Shown here one piece after another: positions 42,503 through 59,880 of a stretch of DNA of 64,000 nucleotides. Position 1 is the first letter of the stretch; every line of letters begins with the position of its first letter. The translations under genes and the position numbers were made by a program. The DNA is from Xanthobacter agilis (GTDB taxonomy: Bacteria > Pseudomonadota > Alphaproteobacteria > Rhizobiales > Xanthobacteraceae). Below the pieces are notes generated by a model, which saw only the letters and a program-made list of their open reading frames with translations, did no database searches and had not been told where the DNA came from. The DNA lies in contig NZ_JABWGX010000019.1 of the NCBI RefSeq assembly GCF_021730435.1, forward strand, positions 45,024 to 109,023. Reading direction: 5' to 3'.

Positions 42503-43351
42503 ATGAACATCGGGATCTTCGATTCCGGCAGCGGCGGGCTCACGGTCATGCGCGCCCTCGACCGGGCGCTGCCGAAGGAAAACTTCATCTATCTCGGCGA
42601 CCACGCGAATGCCCCCTATGGCGACCGGTCGGCGGAAGACATCTACGCGCTGACCCTGCGCAGCGTGGAGCGGCTGTTCCAGAACGACTGTTCGCTGGTC
42701 ATCCTGGCCTGCAACACGGCGGCGGCGCGCGCCCTGCGGCGCCTCCAGCACACCTGGCTTCCCACGGCCTATCCCGGCCGGCGCGTGCTCGGCGTCATCG
42801 TTCCGGTGGTGGAAGAGGTGACGGGGATGCGGTGGGTCGCGGACCAGACCCCCGTCGCGCGCCCACAGACCGCCGCCCCCGTCGCCGTCGGTGTCTTCGC
42901 CACCCGGCAAACGGTGGAAAGCGGCGCGTTCGCCGGGGAAATTCACAAGCGCGCGGCCCATGTGGAGGTCTGGCAGCAGGCCTGCCCCGATCTCGTGCCC
43001 CTGATCGAGGACGACGCGGCCACGTCGAAGGTCGAGGCGGCGGTGGGCGGTTATGTGGCCCGGCTGGAGCAGCAGATGCACGGCCGCTCACCCGATGTCT
43101 GCATTCTCGGCTGCACCCATTATCCGCTGATCGAGCCCTTGTTCCGCAAGGCCCTGCCCGCCGCCACCCGCATTCTGTCCCAGCCCGAGGTGACCGCCCG
43201 CAGCCTTGTGGCCTATCTCGACCGGCACCGGGAGTTTTCCTTCCCCAGCGGTGGCCAGCGCACCTTTCTCACGACCGGAGACCCCACCCTCGCCTCGCGC
43301 ATCGCATCCCGCTTCTACGGGCGCGACGTCGCCTTCGTCGCGACGGCATGA
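42503..43351 (+). CDS. murI: Glutamate racemase
   Basis: A 282-residue glutamate racemase supplying D-glutamate for peptidoglycan. The two catalytic cysteines are in ILACNTAAARAL and ILGCTHYPLI, and the N-terminal DSGSGGLTVMRAL is standard. It begins 3 bases after the transferase stop codon, so the two are likely co-transcribed. An in-frame TTG at 42497 overlaps that stop, but ATG 42503 is the normal start. Confidence 0.95.
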   Translation: MNIGIFDSGSGGLTVMRALDRALPKENFIYLGDHANAPYGDRSAEDIYALTLRSVERLFQNDCSLVILACNTAAARALRRLQHTWLPTAYPGRRVLGVIVPVVEEVTGMRWVADQTPVARPQTAAPVAVGVFATRQTVESGAFAGEIHKRAAHVEVWQQACPDLVPLIEDDAATSKVEAAVGGYVARLEQQMHGRSPDVCILGCTHYPLIEPLFRKALPAATRILSQPEVTARSLVAYLDRHREFSFPSGGQRTFLTTGDPTLASRIASRFYGRDVAFVATA

Positions 43352-43370
43352 GGCAGGACCCCGCCGCGGC

Positions 43371-44531
43371 TCAGCGCCGCCCCTCCACCGTGTCGATCAA
43401 TTCCGCCAGCGCGCAGGTGATGTGGTAGAGCGAGGAGCCGGGCGCGGGCATGTCGACCCAGGTGCCGTCGGGGTTGGACACATCCTGCCAGGTGCCGGGC
43501 ACCGGCATATCCAGATAGAGCTTCAGCCCCGCATAGGCGCGGCGTGCCTCCTCCGCCTCGGCGGCGGTTCCAAGCCGCCGCAGGCGGGCGAGCGCCACCT
43601 TCAGGCGCTCGGTCTGCGGCCACAGGCGGGCGGTGGCCTTGTGCACCACGCCGGCGGTGGTGACCTCGTTGATGGCAATGCCGCGCACGGGATCGATGCC
43701 ATGGGCGCGGCCGAAGGCGGTCAGCCGGTCGGACATCACGTCCCCCGGCCAGCCCCAGGGCACCAGCCCCTCGAACAGCCACGCCCACTCGAAGCAATGG
43801 CCCGGTTCCACCAAGGTGCCGTCGAGGCCGGGCGCGGGCCGAAGATCCTCAGTGAAGTATTCCACCAGCGCGCCGGTCGCCGCATCCATGAAACGGTCGC
43901 GGCAAAGCCGCGCCATGGCCTCCGCGCGCGCCTTCCATTCGGAACGCCCGCTCACCCCATAGAGGGCCGAGAACGCCTCGAAGAAATGCATGTGCGGGTT
44001 CTGGTGGCGGAACGGGCGGGGCATGTCCGTCTCCACGAAACCGCCGGCCGGATGGGCACGGTCCCTCTCCAGCACGGCGATATGGGCATCGGCCGCGTCC
44101 AGAAGCTCCGGCCGACCGAGGGCCTTGGAGGCATGGCCCAGGCAGAACAGCATGAAGGCCTGATCATAGAGATCGGCCCGGGCGTCCAGCACCGCGCCGT
44201 CGGTGGTGAAGGCATGGATGAAGAGGCCATCCGCCCGCCGACCATGGGCGAGGAGATAATCCACCGTGGCGTTGGCGAGGCCGCGCCAGTCCCCCGCCCA
44301 GCCCAGCCGCCCGATCTCGCAGAAGGAATAGGTGTGGCGCGCCTGAACGAACAGGCGCCGGGGCGCCTCGTCCGCCACACCGGCGCGGGTGAGGCGCTCG
44401 GCGAACAGGCCCTTTGCAAGCCGCCCCTGGGTGGACCAGAGCGGCGCGGCGACATCGAGCAGCCAGTGGCGGGCGTCGTCGGAAATGTCCGTGAGGCCCT
44501 GGACGGCGGGCGAAAGGCTGTGCGGCGACAT
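43371..44531 (-). CDS. AGE-family sugar epimerase/isomerase
   Basis: A 386-residue (alpha/alpha)6-barrel protein of the N-acylglucosamine 2-epimerase family, which includes mannose isomerases and cellobiose epimerases. Active-site histidines are in FRHQNPHMHFFEAF (H180, H182, E185) and EPGHCFEWAWL (H245). It starts 10 bases after the hddC-gmhB fusion gene in what looks like one operon with hddA. A role in generating or interconverting the heptose or its ketose precursor is a context-based guess; free mannose or GlcNAc isomerisation is the alternative. Confidence 0.82.
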   Translation of the reverse strand: MSPHSLSPAVQGLTDISDDARHWLLDVAAPLWSTQGRLAKGLFAERLTRAGVADEAPRRLFVQARHTYSFCEIGRLGWAGDWRGLANATVDYLLAHGRRADGLFIHAFTTDGAVLDARADLYDQAFMLFCLGHASKALGRPELLDAADAHIAVLERDRAHPAGGFVETDMPRPFRHQNPHMHFFEAFSALYGVSGRSEWKARAEAMARLCRDRFMDAATGALVEYFTEDLRPAPGLDGTLVEPGHCFEWAWLFEGLVPWGWPGDVMSDRLTAFGRAHGIDPVRGIAINEVTTAGVVHKATARLWPQTERLKVALARLRRLGTAAEAEEARRAYAGLKLYLDMPVPGTWQDVSNPDGTWVDMPAPGSSLYHITCALAELIDTVEGRR

Positions 44532-44541
44532 CGTCGAGGTC

Positions 44542-45768
44542 TCAGCGGTTGGCGGGTTGGCGGGCGGCCACGGGGTGCAGCCCCTCCACGAAGGTGATGA
44601 GATCGCCGCCGGTGAACAGGTGCCCCTCGACCCCGGCGCCGGTGGCCGCCTGAAGATCGGACGCCTTGTCACCGATCAACAGGCTCTCCTTCACGTCCAC
44701 CGGCCAGTGGGCCAGGAGGTCGAGCAGCATGCCGGGCGCGGGCTTGCGCCAGGGATGGGCGCCGGTGTAGCGCGCCACCGAGCCCTCGGGATGGAACGGG
44801 CAATAACGCCAATCGTCGATGGAGGCGCCCACCGCGCGCAATTCCTCCCCCATCCAGGCATGGAGGGCGGCAATGTCCGCCTCCGCATAATAGCCGCGGG
44901 CAACGCCAGCCTGGTTGGTCACCACGAAGGTATAGAAGCCGATGTCGTTGAAGCGCTTCACCGCCGCCTTCGCGCCCGGAACCCAGGTGATGTCTTCGGG
45001 CCGATGGGGATAGCCCGTATCCACGTTGAGCACCCCGTCGCGGTCGAGGAACACCGCCGGACGCCGCCGCCGGGCCGGCACCGACACTTGCGCATCCGCA
45101 TAGGTCTCGGGAATGCCGATGTCGATGAAGAAGCCCGGATAGGCGATGCCGGTCGCCTTGCCCTCGGCCACCAGGCGCGGCAGCAGGTCGCTTTCCACCG
45201 ACGAGGGACAGGCCAGGGTCTCGATGGCGCGCCGGCGCATCACATAGACTCCGCCATTGATGAGCGCGGTGTCGAGCCCCGCCCCGCGCGGACGGAAGGC
45301 GGCGATGCGCGCGCCTTCCAGCACGATGGTCTCGTAGCGATCCGGCTTCTCCACCAGCCGCAGCGACATGCCCACATCGCTGTCGTGGGCGAGGGTCTGG
45401 GCGGCAAGGTCCAGCCAATTGAAGTCGAACCAGGTGTCGCCATTGAGCAGCAGGAAGGTCTCTTCAAGCCGTGGCAGGGCATTCACCAGGGCCCCGCCGG
45501 TGCCGAGCGGCGTCGGCTCGACGCAGATCTCCACGCGGGCGTCGAACCGGCCGCGCACGTCGGTGCGGTCGATATAATCGGCGACCACCTCGGCCCGGTG
45601 CCCGGCCAGCAGCAGGAAGCGGGTGAAACCGCGCCGGCGCGCCTCGGCGATGAGCACTTCCACGAACGGAATATCGCCCACCGGCAGCAACGGCTTCGGC
45701 GTGTCGGCGGTGAGCGCGCCGAGCCGCGTGCCAAGCCCGCCGAGCAAAATCACACATTGCTTCACCAC
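44542..45768 (-). CDS. Fused heptose-1-phosphate nucleotidyltransferase and HAD phosphatase (HddC-GmhB)
   Basis: A 408-residue two-domain enzyme. Residues 1-~228 are a nucleotidyltransferase (LLGGLGTRLGALT, TPKPLLPVG, LNGDTW, DIGIPETYADA) like HddC, which makes GDP-D-glycero-D-manno-heptose. Residues ~237-390 are a GmhB/HisB-N HAD phosphatase with nucleophile D242 and D244 (FLDRDGVLN), TNQAGVARG and GDKASDLQAA. GmhB normally binds zinc through C-x-H and C-x-C. Here YCPFHPEGS keeps the first pair, but the second is replaced by AHPWRKPAP, so zinc binding is probably lost. It lies between hddA and the AGE gene. Confidence 0.87.
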   Translation of the reverse strand: MVKQCVILLGGLGTRLGALTADTPKPLLPVGDIPFVEVLIAEARRRGFTRFLLLAGHRAEVVADYIDRTDVRGRFDARVEICVEPTPLGTGGALVNALPRLEETFLLLNGDTWFDFNWLDLAAQTLAHDSDVGMSLRLVEKPDRYETIVLEGARIAAFRPRGAGLDTALINGGVYVMRRRAIETLACPSSVESDLLPRLVAEGKATGIAYPGFFIDIGIPETYADAQVSVPARRRRPAVFLDRDGVLNVDTGYPHRPEDITWVPGAKAAVKRFNDIGFYTFVVTNQAGVARGYYAEADIAALHAWMGEELRAVGASIDDWRYCPFHPEGSVARYTGAHPWRKPAPGMLLDLLAHWPVDVKESLLIGDKASDLQAATGAGVEGHLFTGGDLITFVEGLHPVAARQPANR

Positions 45769-45835
45769 CGCCAGCTCCCCCCTGCCTGTCCGTGATGGCG
45801 CGCGGCGCCATCGCCCGCGCCCGCGTCGCGCCCGA

Positions 45836-46885
45836 TCAGGCGCAGATGGGCCATCCTTCGGCGCCGTCGAACGTGAACTTCACCGAACTCGCCTGCCCGC
45901 CCGCCGCGTTCAGCACCTGCTTCAGGCGATAGACGTTCTCCGGATCGGTCAGGAACATGAGGAAGCCGCCGCCGCCGGCGCCCGATACCTTGCCCGCCCA
46001 GGCGTCCGCCGCCATGGCCTCGTTGTAGAGCCGATCCACCGCCTCGGTGGCGACGCCGGCCGCGGTCGCCTTCTTGGCGGTCCAGGACCGCCCCAGAATC
46101 TCCGCCGTACCGCGAATGTCGCCCTTCAGCAGGGCGAGCTTCATCTCGATGGCATCCTGCTTCAGCTTATGCATGTTCTCGACGGTCTTGGCGTCGAGCT
46201 GCTTCAGCCCCGCCACCTGCTGCTTGATGATGTTTTCCGATTGCCGCGACTGGCCGGAGAAGCAGATGACGAGGGAAGCCTCGAACTCATTGAGATATTC
46301 GCGCCGGATCCGCAGCGGATTGACGATGGCCCGGTCGCCCGGCAGGAACTCGATGAAATTGAGCCCTCCGAACGCCGCCGAATACTGGTCCTGCCGCCCC
46401 CCCGCAAGGCCGATGTGCACGCGCTCGATCTCGAAGGCGAGCCGCGCCACCTCATAGGGCCCGAGCGGCAGCTGCAGCGCCGAGCGGAACGCCTCGATCA
46501 GCGCCACCACCAGCGCCGAGGACGCCCCGAGGCCCGAGCCGGCCGGCACGTCGATGGTGGTGGAGATGGTGAGCGGCACCGCCACGCCGTCGCAATAGGT
46601 CCTCATCATGTGGGAATAGACCGCGCGATGCAGCACCAGACCCTCATGAATGGAATGGTCCACGCGCGGTTCCAGCACCTCCTCGGTGTCCACGTCGCGC
46701 GCCCGCAGCACCAGGGCACCGATGCGGTTGGTGCGCACGTGGGCATAAGCGAAGCGGTCGATGGTGGCGTTGAGCACATTGCCGCCGAACTCATCGCAAT
46801 AAGGCGACAGATCGGTGCCGCCGCCGGCCAGCCCCAGGCGCAGGGGAGCACGGGCGCGAACGTTCAGCGCATCACCGATGGCCAT
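45836..46885 (-). CDS. hddA: D-glycero-D-manno-heptose 7-phosphate kinase (GHMP kinase)
   Basis: A 349-residue GHMP kinase of the HddA branch. It has APLRLGLAGGGTDLSPYCDEFGG at the start, the phosphate loop PAGSGLGASSALVVAL (residues 114-129), and VSGAGGGGFLMF near the C-terminus. HddA phosphorylates heptose 7-phosphate at C1 with ATP. AAGGATCCCCCC precedes the ATG. It is the first gene of the operon hddA, hddC-gmhB, AGE. gmhA, needed to make heptose 7-phosphate, is not in this window. Confidence 0.88.
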   Translation of the reverse strand: MAIGDALNVRARAPLRLGLAGGGTDLSPYCDEFGGNVLNATIDRFAYAHVRTNRIGALVLRARDVDTEEVLEPRVDHSIHEGLVLHRAVYSHMMRTYCDGVAVPLTISTTIDVPAGSGLGASSALVVALIEAFRSALQLPLGPYEVARLAFEIERVHIGLAGGRQDQYSAAFGGLNFIEFLPGDRAIVNPLRIRREYLNEFEASLVICFSGQSRQSENIIKQQVAGLKQLDAKTVENMHKLKQDAIEMKLALLKGDIRGTAEILGRSWTAKKATAAGVATEAVDRLYNEAMAADAWAGKVSGAGGGGFLMFLTDPENVYRLKQVLNAAGGQASSVKFTFDGAEGWPICA

Positions 46886-47041
46886 GGGGGGATCCTTTTC
46901 GAGGCGTTTGCGGGGAGATCGGGCGGGAAGAGCGGCGAGGGACTCTCACGGGGGCACGGCGGTACAGGAGCCCAGTCATCACGTCGGTGGCCGCCGGGTG
47001 CATTGATGGCGAGCAACTTAAGCACCCGGCGCCACAACTTT

Positions 47042-47950
47042 TCAGGCGTCGCCCAGCAGGAACGGCAGCACCGCGTCCAGGGTCGGCCGCGGCGCCTCCT
47101 CACACAGGAAATGGCCGCCGGGCACCGCCGTCCCGGTGATGTCGGGGGCCAGCGCGCGCCAGGCGTCGAGCGGGCTGATCCCACGGCTCGGAATGCCGGC
47201 TTCGCCCCAGGCCAGGAACACCGGGCACGACAGGGTACGCCCGGCGGCGAGATCCGCCTCGTCATGGGCGAGATCAAACGTGGCGCCGGCCCGGTAGTCG
47301 GCGCACATGGCCATGGCCCGGTCCGGCGAGGAGATGGCGGCCCGGTAATAGGCCATGGCCCGCGCATCGAAAGCCGAAAGATCCTTGGCGGCGGTCCAAC
47401 TCGCCATGGTCCAATCCAGGAAGAAGGCCGGATGACCGGCAATGAGCTTTTCCGGCAGGGGATGCGGCTGGGCCAGGAACGACCAATGGTAGACTTGGAG
47501 CGCCCGCGCCCGGTCCATCTTATGCCACATCACATAGGTGGGGATGATGTCGAGCAGCGCCAGCCGGTCGAGCCGTCCGGGGTTGTCCAGCCCGAGCCGG
47601 TAGCCCACCCGCGCCCCGCGATCGTGGCCCATCAGGTTGAAATGCGAAAAGCCCAGATGCTCCATCACCTCCACCATGGCGGCGGCCATGGCGCGCTTGG
47701 TGTAGGGGAAAAGATCCTCGCCCGGCTCCGGCGCCGCGCTCCAGCCATAGCCCGGCAGGTCCGGCATCACCAGGGTGAAGCTCTCGCTCAGCTTCGGCGC
47801 CACCTCGTGCCACATGGCGTGGCTCTCGGGAAAGCCGTGGAGCAGCAGCAGCGGCGGGCCCTTTCCGCCCCACCGCAGGAAGATGCGCCCCGCCTTGGTG
47901 TCCACGTAATGGGAATCAAAGCCCGGAAAGAGGTCGGCGAGATCCGTCAT
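47042..47950 (-). CDS. Haloacetate (fluoroacetate-type) dehalogenase
   Basis: A 302-residue alpha/beta hydrolase very like fluoroacetate dehalogenase RPA1163 of Rhodopseudomonas. The residues known there fall at the same positions here: nucleophile D110 (MGHDRGAR), carboxylate-binding R111 and R114, D134, halide-pocket H155 and W156 (YHWSFLAQP), W185, Y219 and H280 (GGHFL). It should hydrolyse haloacetates, possibly fluoroacetate, to glycolate. GGAGG lies five bases upstream of the ATG. It sits alone between hddA and the mepA remnant. The activity is inferred from residue identity, and the comparison numbering is from memory. Confidence 0.88.
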   Translation of the reverse strand: MTDLADLFPGFDSHYVDTKAGRIFLRWGGKGPPLLLLHGFPESHAMWHEVAPKLSESFTLVMPDLPGYGWSAAPEPGEDLFPYTKRAMAAAMVEVMEHLGFSHFNLMGHDRGARVGYRLGLDNPGRLDRLALLDIIPTYVMWHKMDRARALQVYHWSFLAQPHPLPEKLIAGHPAFFLDWTMASWTAAKDLSAFDARAMAYYRAAISSPDRAMAMCADYRAGATFDLAHDEADLAAGRTLSCPVFLAWGEAGIPSRGISPLDAWRALAPDITGTAVPGGHFLCEEAPRPTLDAVLPFLLGDA

Positions 47951-47967
47951 ATGGTCCTCCGCTTCGC

Positions 47968-48858
47968 TTATTTTCCGCCGAGCACCGTCGCACAGGCGGG
48001 GGGTAGGTCCGCAAGGGTCATAGGGGGCTTGGGCTTGGCCGGCTCGGTGTCGGGCTTGGGGTGCAGCACCTCGTCGGAGAACCACCACTCGAGCTCGGCG
48101 CCGCAGCCCTCGCCGCTCTCCGGCCGCTCCTGCCCCTTGCATTCGGCGCTGCCGTTCGGACATCCCAGGCGCACATGCATATGGTAGTCGTGCCCCCAAT
48201 AGGGGCGCACCTTAGCGAGCCAGGAGCGATCGCCCTGGGCCTCGCGGCACAGCGCCTTCTTGATGGCCGCATTCACGAAAATCCGCTCCACCTGCGGATC
48301 AGCCGCGGCGGCGCGGACCACCTTTCAATGGTCAGGACGCCAGTTTGCCGGATCGATGTCGCGCCGGTCCTTGCGGACCATCATGGACGCCGAGATATTT
48401 TCCCGCTCCTCGCGCGAGAGCATGCGCCCAGGGCTGGGCGTGAGCCAGATATCCGCATCCAGCCCCACCTGATGGGACGCATGGCCCGTCAGCATGGGTC
48501 CCCCCCTTGGCTGCGACATGTCGCCGACCAGAATGCCACGCCAGGATGACACCTCCGTCACCCTCTGCGCGAACCGCTCCAGAAACGCCACCAGCACCGG
48601 ATGGCCGAAGTTCCGGTTCCGCGACAGGCGCATCACCTGCCACAGCGGGCCGTTCGCCTCCGGACCGGTGACCGGCAGTTCTTCGGCGCCCGCAAGGCAG
48701 CCTTTGGAATAGAAGCCGATGGCCTCGGGCGCGAATTGGGCCGCCGGCGTCCGCGCGCGGCCAAACAATTCCTTGGCCGGCACCGCCTGCTGCGCCTGCG
48801 CCGCCCCCGAAACCACGAGCCCCGCGAGCAGTGCCGCGCGCGCCGCGCGCCGGCCCAT
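47968..48858 (-). pseudogene. mepA: mepA, murein endopeptidase, interrupted by in-frame TGA
   Basis: The reading frame encodes a penicillin-insensitive murein DD-endopeptidase (MepA, ~296 residues) but has a TGA at codon 178 (48327-48325). The frame is the same on both sides. The N-terminal part has a signal peptide and the zinc motif TGHASHQVGLDADIW (H126/H129, D134/D136). The part after the stop has VERIFVNAAIKKALC and the second zinc motif HDYHMHVRL (H226, H228). The product ending at the TGA would lack these ligands and be inactive. A TGG-to-TGA change (Trp) in PDH[W]KVVRAAA is the simplest origin; a sequencing error is possible. The ATG overlaps the ldt stop by one base. Confidence 0.85.
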
Positions 48859-49874
48859 CAGCTCACCACCTTGTGGGTCAGGATGACCAAGCCGCCATCG
48901 CTGCGGGTGGCCGGATGGGCCGGCAGATCGGTGACGAACAAGGTCGCGCCCGGCTTCACCAGCGCCGCCACCTGCCGATTGATCGACGGGTCCACCGTGA
49001 TCCGCGCCAGCGCCTGCTGCGCCGCTCCCGCCGGCGCCGTCCCGCCCTCGTAGGAAATGGCGGTCCAGCGCGGCGTTCCGCTTGCGCTCGCCAGCACATA
49101 AACCACGTTGCCGAGCGCCGCCGACGGATTTGCGATGCTGATCGGTCCCTGAATCACCGCCTGCGCGCCTTGCAGCACGGTGAGCGACCGGTCCGCCGCG
49201 CTCGCCACCATGGACACGGCGGCGCCGGCGCCCGCCATATCCTCAGGCGCGCCGGACCCGGTGGCGTCCACCGCCAACTGCTGCTCCAGCCCCTCGCTCA
49301 TGATGAGGCCGGGATGAAGCACGCTCTGCGGCGCCGTATGGCTGTCGGCAATGATGACGGGCGTGCCGATGTGCGTGGCCGAAAACAACAGCTTGGCGAA
49401 GGTCAGCGGCAGATGCACGCAACCATGGGACGAGGGATAGCCCGGCAACCCGCCCGCATGCAGCGCCACCCCGGACCAGGTGAGCCGTTCCGTGAACGGC
49501 ATGGACGCCTCGTTATAAAGCGAGGAATGGTGGTCGGCATCCTTGCCGAGGATAGTGAACACCCCCGTGGGGGTGTCATGCCCCGCGCGGCCCGTGGAGG
49601 CCGTGGACACGCCGATGCGGACCCCGTTGCGATAGACAAAGGCCCGCTGATCGGAGAGGTTCACCACGACCGCGACGAACCCTTCCGGCGCGCGGTCGGG
49701 ATACCAGACATATTCCCCCGGCTTCAGCCCGGCGATCGTCGCACTTTCAGGATCATCCGCAGCGAAGGCCGGCGCCAGCATGCCGAGCGCGACGCCGCCG
49801 ACGGCGGCAGCGCCCAGCTTGAGAATGTCGCGCCGCGCGAGGAGGCGTGGCCGGCGGCAGGTCGGGTCAGTCAT
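48858..49874 (-). CDS. L,D-transpeptidase (YkuD domain)
   Basis: A 338-residue exported L,D-transpeptidase. A twin-arginine-like signal (RRDILKLGAAAVGGVALG) precedes the YkuD domain (residues ~65-180), with VNLSDQRAFVYRNG, the His of GVALHAGG and the active-site SHGCVHLPL. A C-terminal ~140-residue region of unknown fold follows. It forms 3-3 cross-links in peptidoglycan or attaches proteins to it. It is coupled to the broken mepA by a one-base overlap, so the pair formed a cell-wall remodelling operon. Confidence 0.88.
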   Translation of the reverse strand: MTDPTCRRPRLLARRDILKLGAAAVGGVALGMLAPAFAADDPESATIAGLKPGEYVWYPDRAPEGFVAVVVNLSDQRAFVYRNGVRIGVSTASTGRAGHDTPTGVFTILGKDADHHSSLYNEASMPFTERLTWSGVALHAGGLPGYPSSHGCVHLPLTFAKLLFSATHIGTPVIIADSHTAPQSVLHPGLIMSEGLEQQLAVDATGSGAPEDMAGAGAAVSMVASAADRSLTVLQGAQAVIQGPISIANPSAALGNVVYVLASASGTPRWTAISYEGGTAPAGAAQQALARITVDPSINRQVAALVKPGATLFVTDLPAHPATRSDGGLVILTHKVVS

Positions 49875-50118
49875 GGCGGGTGGCTCCGCGGACGAATCAT
49901 GTCGGCGATTATGACGGCGACAGCTTAATCACCCATCTCCGAGCATCGCCGCGGCCCCGTCGCGGCGATGCTCTGACGACGCCAACCCGGCCCCATCACG
50001 CGGGCGGCGCGCGCCTCTAGCCGATCATCGAGACCGGGTGCCGCGCGGCTGCCGCGAGCGGCGAACGCACACCATCACGAGCGTCGCCAGCGACGCCACC
50101 GACCAGCTCCGGCCCAAA

Positions 50119-50150
50119 CAAAAAGGGCCGCCCGAAGGCGGCCCTTTTTA
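50119..50150 (-). terminator. Intrinsic terminator of rpoC
   Basis: GGGCCGCC and GGCGGCCC form a perfect 8-bp stem, with a TTCG tetraloop on the transcribed strand, extended by A-T pairs and followed by TTTTT. It lies 15-20 bases past the rpoC stop. Confidence 0.93.
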
Positions 50151-50165
50151 TTCGCACCAGCGGCT

Positions 50166-54362
<4,197 letters not shown>

Positions 54363-54461
54363 ATGCTGCTCCCAGACGGGGTGGGCGGCTAATCCATTGC
54401 GCCGCTCCGGCGATGGCGCCGGGGCGGCTGTCCGCATCACGCGGAAAGGGTTGCGAGCCCC

Positions 54462-58538
<4,077 letters not shown>

Positions 58539-58769
58539 CTCGATCCTCGTCCGTCCAGGTCCCCATCGGGCCGGCTCCCCTGATCGAGGCTCGCCATGCC
58601 GGCACCGGAACCACTTTGCCGTCAGTCCAAAAAGAGCGAAGGTCCAGGGACCTGCCCCTTTTAAGCACCATGACGGCTCTCCGGGACGCCAGAAGCCTCT
58701 CGCTTCACGGCGACCAGGAGAACCGTCTCAAATCATCGCGCCGCTCCGGACAGGCCGGACCGGTACGGT

Positions 58770-58801
58770 AAAAAGGCGCTCCGGGATGACCCCGGAGCGC
58801 C
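58770..58801 (-). terminator. Intrinsic terminator/attenuator between rplL and rpoB
   Basis: GGCGCTCCGGG and CCCGGAGCGCC form a perfect 11-bp stem with a 5-base loop, followed on the transcribed strand by TTTTT. It lies 13 bases past the rplL stop and 231 bases before rpoB. In Escherichia coli partial termination occurs at the same place. Confidence 0.92.
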
Positions 58802-58813
58802 AGCATCACAAGC

Positions 58814-59188
<375 letters not shown>

Positions 59189-59260
59189 TTTGGTCTTCCT
59201 TGAGATAGGTTCGAATTTGAGATTTGCGAGATCAGGCCGCCATCTTCGGCGACCGCATCC

Positions 59261-59779
59261 TCACGCAGCTTCGTCCTGTTTGGCATAGGCCCCGAACACG
59301 CGCGCCAGCTTGGCCGCAGGCGCGGTGGTGAGCTGCGCCAGCTTGGTCGCCGGAGCCTGAATCAGGCCGACGAGCTTGGCACGCAGTTCATCCAGGGACG
59401 GCATGGTGGCGAGCGCCTTCACACCGTCAACATTGAGGGCCGTCGTGCCCATCGCGCCGCCAAGGATCACGAACTTGTCGTTGGCCTTGGCAAACTCGAC
59501 GGCAACCTTCGGCGCCGCCACCGGATCGTCCGAATAGGCGATCACGGTGGGTCCCTTCAGCAGGGACGCCACATGGGCGACGTCGGAGCCTTCCAGAGCG
59601 ATCTTGGCGAGGCGGTTCTTAGCCACCTTCACGGTCGCACCCTCGGCCTTCATCTGTCGACGCAGTTTCGACATCTGGGCCACGGTGAGACCGGAATAGT
59701 GGGCGACCACGACGACGGAAGTGGTCTTGAACACTTCCGTGAGCGTCGTGACGAGCTCTTGTTTTTCCGCTCGATCCAC
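59261..59779 (-). CDS. rplJ: 50S ribosomal protein L10
   Basis: The 172-residue stalk base protein L10, which anchors L7/L12 dimers to 23S rRNA and, in complex with L7/L12, represses its own mRNA. Typical residues: [50 protein letters not shown]. The start is GTG 59779. The leader upstream contains an L10-leader-like structure, and the 619-base gap to rplA makes rplJL a separate transcription unit or attenuated from rplKA. Confidence 0.97.
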   Translation of the reverse strand: MDRAEKQELVTTLTEVFKTTSVVVVAHYSGLTVAQMSKLRRQMKAEGATVKVAKNRLAKIALEGSDVAHVASLLKGPTVIAYSDDPVAAPKVAVEFAKANDKFVILGGAMGTTALNVDGVKALATMPSLDELRAKLVGLIQAPATKLAQLTTAPAAKLARVFGAYAKQDEAA

Positions 59780-59789
59780 GTCTGGCTCT

Positions 59790-59880
59790 CTTTAAGCCTG
59801 TGGCGGAACATCATCCCTTGCGGGAGAACGCTCCACCGGTTGCGCCTTGCCGCCCATGGCAGCCGGACCCGTTGAAAAAC
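59790..59880 (-). promoter_or_regulatory. Probable L10 leader (rplJL autoregulation)
   Basis: Directly upstream of rplJ, the transcribed strand has TCCC-GCAA-GGGA (59825-59814), a hairpin with a GNRA loop. It is enclosed by complementary GTGG and CCAC segments. This fits the position and look of L10 leader RNAs, where the L10-L7/L12 complex binds to repress translation. A covariance-model search would be needed to fix the boundaries. Confidence 0.45.

Noticed and set aside
45623..48187. 854-codon frame on the plus strand spanning hddA and the dehalogenase gene
   Set aside because: It crosses two well-supported genes on the other strand and has no protein-like features.
48325..48327. TGA in mepA as a selenocysteine codon
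   Set aside because: MepA is not a selenoprotein family, the expected residue at this place looks like Trp, and no SECIS-like hairpin is evident just downstream. The formate dehydrogenase here also uses Cys.
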